Assembly (NCBI GenBank): GCA_015661555.1
Contig: DQVW01000044.1
Coordinates: 1 to 26,749, forward strand
Length of the DNA stretch: 26,749 nt
Direction: 5' to 3'
Source of the DNA: Methanothermococcus okinawensis
Lineage (GTDB): Archaea; AGJL01; Methanococci; Methanococcales; Methanococcaceae
Shown: one piece after another, positions 25,591-26,749 of the stretch
How the letters are laid out: each line of letters begins with the position of its first letter
Numbering within the stretch: position 1 is the stretch's first letter
Notes under the pieces: model-generated
What the model was told of the DNA's origin: nothing
Seen by the model: the letters and a program-made list of their open reading frames with translations, nothing else
Database searches by the model: none
Made by a program: the position numbers and the translations under genes

Positions 25591-26208
25591 ATGGATGCCC
25601 TACTTATGGCAGGTGGAAGAGGTAGTAGGCTAAAGGCTAAGGTGGAGAAACCCCTACTACCTATTTTGAAAAAACCCATGATAGACTATGTGATAAAAGC
25701 CCTTCTAGACTCCAGGATAGAGAGGGTCTATGTTGCAGTATCTAAATACACAGGGAAAACCAGGGATTACATCTCCAGGAAGTACCGGGATGAAAGGGTG
25801 AAGATAATAGATACCCCGGGGGAAGGTTATATCAGGGATATAAACTACTCCATGAGGTACTTCTCAGAGCCCTTTATGGTGGTATCCTGTGATATACCTA
25901 CTTTAACCCCTGAAGTTGTAGAGGAGATCCTAGAGGGGTACTACACCTTGAAATCCCGGTTTAGGGATTTAGAGGCACTATGTGTGGTGGTGGAGAGGGA
26001 GAGATACCTAGGCAATCCCACGGTAGTTATGGGCAGATACGTCCCAATAGGTATAAATATACTATCTCCTGTGGAGAGGGAGCAGGTGGAGAGGCTCTAC
26101 ATCCTGAGGAGGCCTATGTTAAATGTGAATACCTTGGAGGAGAGGGAGATAGCGGAGAGGATCATCAGAGAGACAGGTGAGGTATCTAATGGTATTAAAA
26201 CCCTATAG
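25591..26208 (+). CDS. cobY: Adenosylcobinamide-phosphate guanylyltransferase CobY
   Basis: CobY transfers GMP to adenosylcobinamide phosphate in the archaeal cobamide pathway, replacing bacterial CobU. The nucleotidyltransferase start MDALLMAGGRGSRL with the later VEKPLLP is characteristic. VVSCDIPTLTPE has the metal-binding Asp, and VPIGINILSP and NVNTLEE match the family. It is about 205 residues, the usual length. The frame is open to 25525, but those residues are antisense-like noise overlapping bioA; the ATG at 25591 follows AGGTAAAAGT. The 3' end overlaps the next gene by 20 bases. Confidence 0.88.
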   Translation: MDALLMAGGRGSRLKAKVEKPLLPILKKPMIDYVIKALLDSRIERVYVAVSKYTGKTRDYISRKYRDERVKIIDTPGEGYIRDINYSMRYFSEPFMVVSCDIPTLTPEVVEEILEGYYTLKSRFRDLEALCVVVERERYLGNPTVVMGRYVPIGINILSPVEREQVERLYILRRPMLNVNTLEEREIAERIIRETGEVSNGIKTL

Positions 26209-26695
26209 GATAATAAATGAGTTGGCCAGGAGGTACCCCCTTAGAAACGAGGAGAAGATGCTCCTAGGTACAGATGGAAGTGTTACCAACCTACTGGAGA
26301 TACTCTTCAACAGGGAGGTCACTGTGGAGACCATCACCCAGAGGATAGTAGACTGTGTAAATTACAGGCGTGTAATACTGAAGATCGAAGATACCCCCCT
26401 GATATACGCCACTTCAAAGATCCCCTTAAGGAACATAGAGGATAAAACCTTGAGGGACAGCATTAAGAGGGACCTACTCTCTGCAGATATACCTATAGGC
26501 AAGATCTTGAAGATGCACAACCTGGAAACTAGACGGGAGATAGTGGATATATCCTGTAGAGAGGTAGAGGAATCTGTTAGGAGGTATCTCAATACAGAGA
26601 GGAGGGTCCTTCCCCAGAGGACCTACAACATTATATATAGAGGTAAAGTACTTATGGAGATCACCGAGATATTTAACGTTGGAGAGCATCTTTAA
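26189..26695 (+). CDS. DUF98/chorismate pyruvate-lyase-like protein
   Basis: This protein belongs to the DUF98 (chorismate lyase type 2) group, which cuts chorismate to 4-hydroxybenzoate and pyruvate. The core segments MLLGTDGSVTNLLEI, PLIYATSKIPLRNI, LSADIPIGKILKMHNLETRREI and YNIIYRGKVLMEI are typical. Methanogens make no ubiquinone, but 4-hydroxybenzoate has been proposed as the source of the methanopterin aryl group. The ATG at 26189 is preferred because GGTGAGG (26176-26182) lies 6 nt upstream; a GTG at 26177 gives a four-residue longer frame. It overlaps the end of cobY and precedes the radical SAM start by 9 bases. The role is inferred from the family. Confidence 0.82.
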   Translation: MVLKPYRIINELARRYPLRNEEKMLLGTDGSVTNLLEILFNREVTVETITQRIVDCVNYRRVILKIEDTPLIYATSKIPLRNIEDKTLRDSIKRDLLSADIPIGKILKMHNLETRREIVDISCREVEESVRRYLNTERRVLPQRTYNIIYRGKVLMEITEIFNVGEHL

Positions 26696-26704
26696 CGGGA
26701 TAAT

Positions 26705-26749
26705 ATGGATGTTAAGGAGGCAATGTTCTATGAACCTTTGGAAAACAAG
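26705..26749 (+). CDS. Start of a probable COG1180-type radical SAM protein (partial)
   Basis: Only 15 codons are in the window: the peptide begins MDVKEAMFYEPLENK. This matches the N-terminus of the AmmeMemoRadiSam-system radical SAM enzymes of methanogens, whose Cys cluster motif would lie beyond the edge. GGGATAAT precedes the ATG, 9 bases after the DUF98 stop, so it continues the operon. The call rests on a short sequence and context. Confidence 0.5.
   Translation, partial: MDVKEAMFYEPLENK

Overview
The window comes from a hydrogenotrophic methanogenic archaeon, most likely a thermophilic or hyperthermophilic member of the Methanococcales. The evidence is a nine-gene energy-converting hydrogenase B (Ehb) cluster in the order E-F-G-HI-J-K-L-M-O without the large subunit, an archaeal LonB, ribosomal protein L10e, archaeal ApgM, CobY, and GGTGA/GGAGG ribosome binding sites in front of most genes. 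Arginine is written mostly as AGG/AGA and isoleucine often as ATA, and the sense strands are purine-rich, as is common in heat-loving archaea. The base composition looks less AT-rich than Methanocaldococcus jannaschii, so a lineage such as Methanofervidicoccus is possible, but this is a guess.

Layout: positions 8-316 (minus) hold what looks like a decayed gene with an in-frame stop. ValS (minus) follows, divergent from a V4R-domain protein, which meets a kinase-like gene tail to tail. An archaeal RecJ/DHH nuclease (plus) meets the end of a long minus-strand operon read from 11880 to 5762: a 27-repeat TPR protein, phosphoglycerate mutase ApgM, PurB, a 52-residue Trm112-like zinc protein and the 2H phosphodiesterase ThpR. 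On the plus strand, an amidohydrolase overlaps a UbiD-family decarboxylase that is probably the anhydromevalonate phosphate decarboxylase of archaeal isoprenoid synthesis. A minus-strand cluster then encodes a hydrogenase maturation protease, membrane protease LonB and ribosomal protein L10e.

From about 17590 to the right edge, thirteen closely spaced or overlapping plus-strand genes appear to form one transcription unit: ehbE, F, G, HI, J, K, L, M, O, then bioA, cobY, a DUF98 chorismate-lyase-like gene and the first 15 codons of a probable radical SAM protein. Ehb uses ion-gradient energy to reduce low-potential ferredoxin with H2 for CO2 assimilation. The downstream genes make cofactors (biotin, cobamide and possibly the aryl part of methanopterin) used in the same anabolic one-carbon metabolism. 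The hydrogenase protease, divergent from ehbE, is a plausible maturase for the Ehb large subunit, which is encoded elsewhere.

No tRNA, rRNA, CRISPR array or insertion sequence is visible. Apart from the left 332 bases there is no gene-free stretch over 300 bases. I see no clearly undescribed system. The best candidates for a second look are the extended ehb operon, the very long TPR protein heading a housekeeping operon, the kinase-like protein with altered catalytic residues and a possible frameshifted end, and the small Trm112-like gene.
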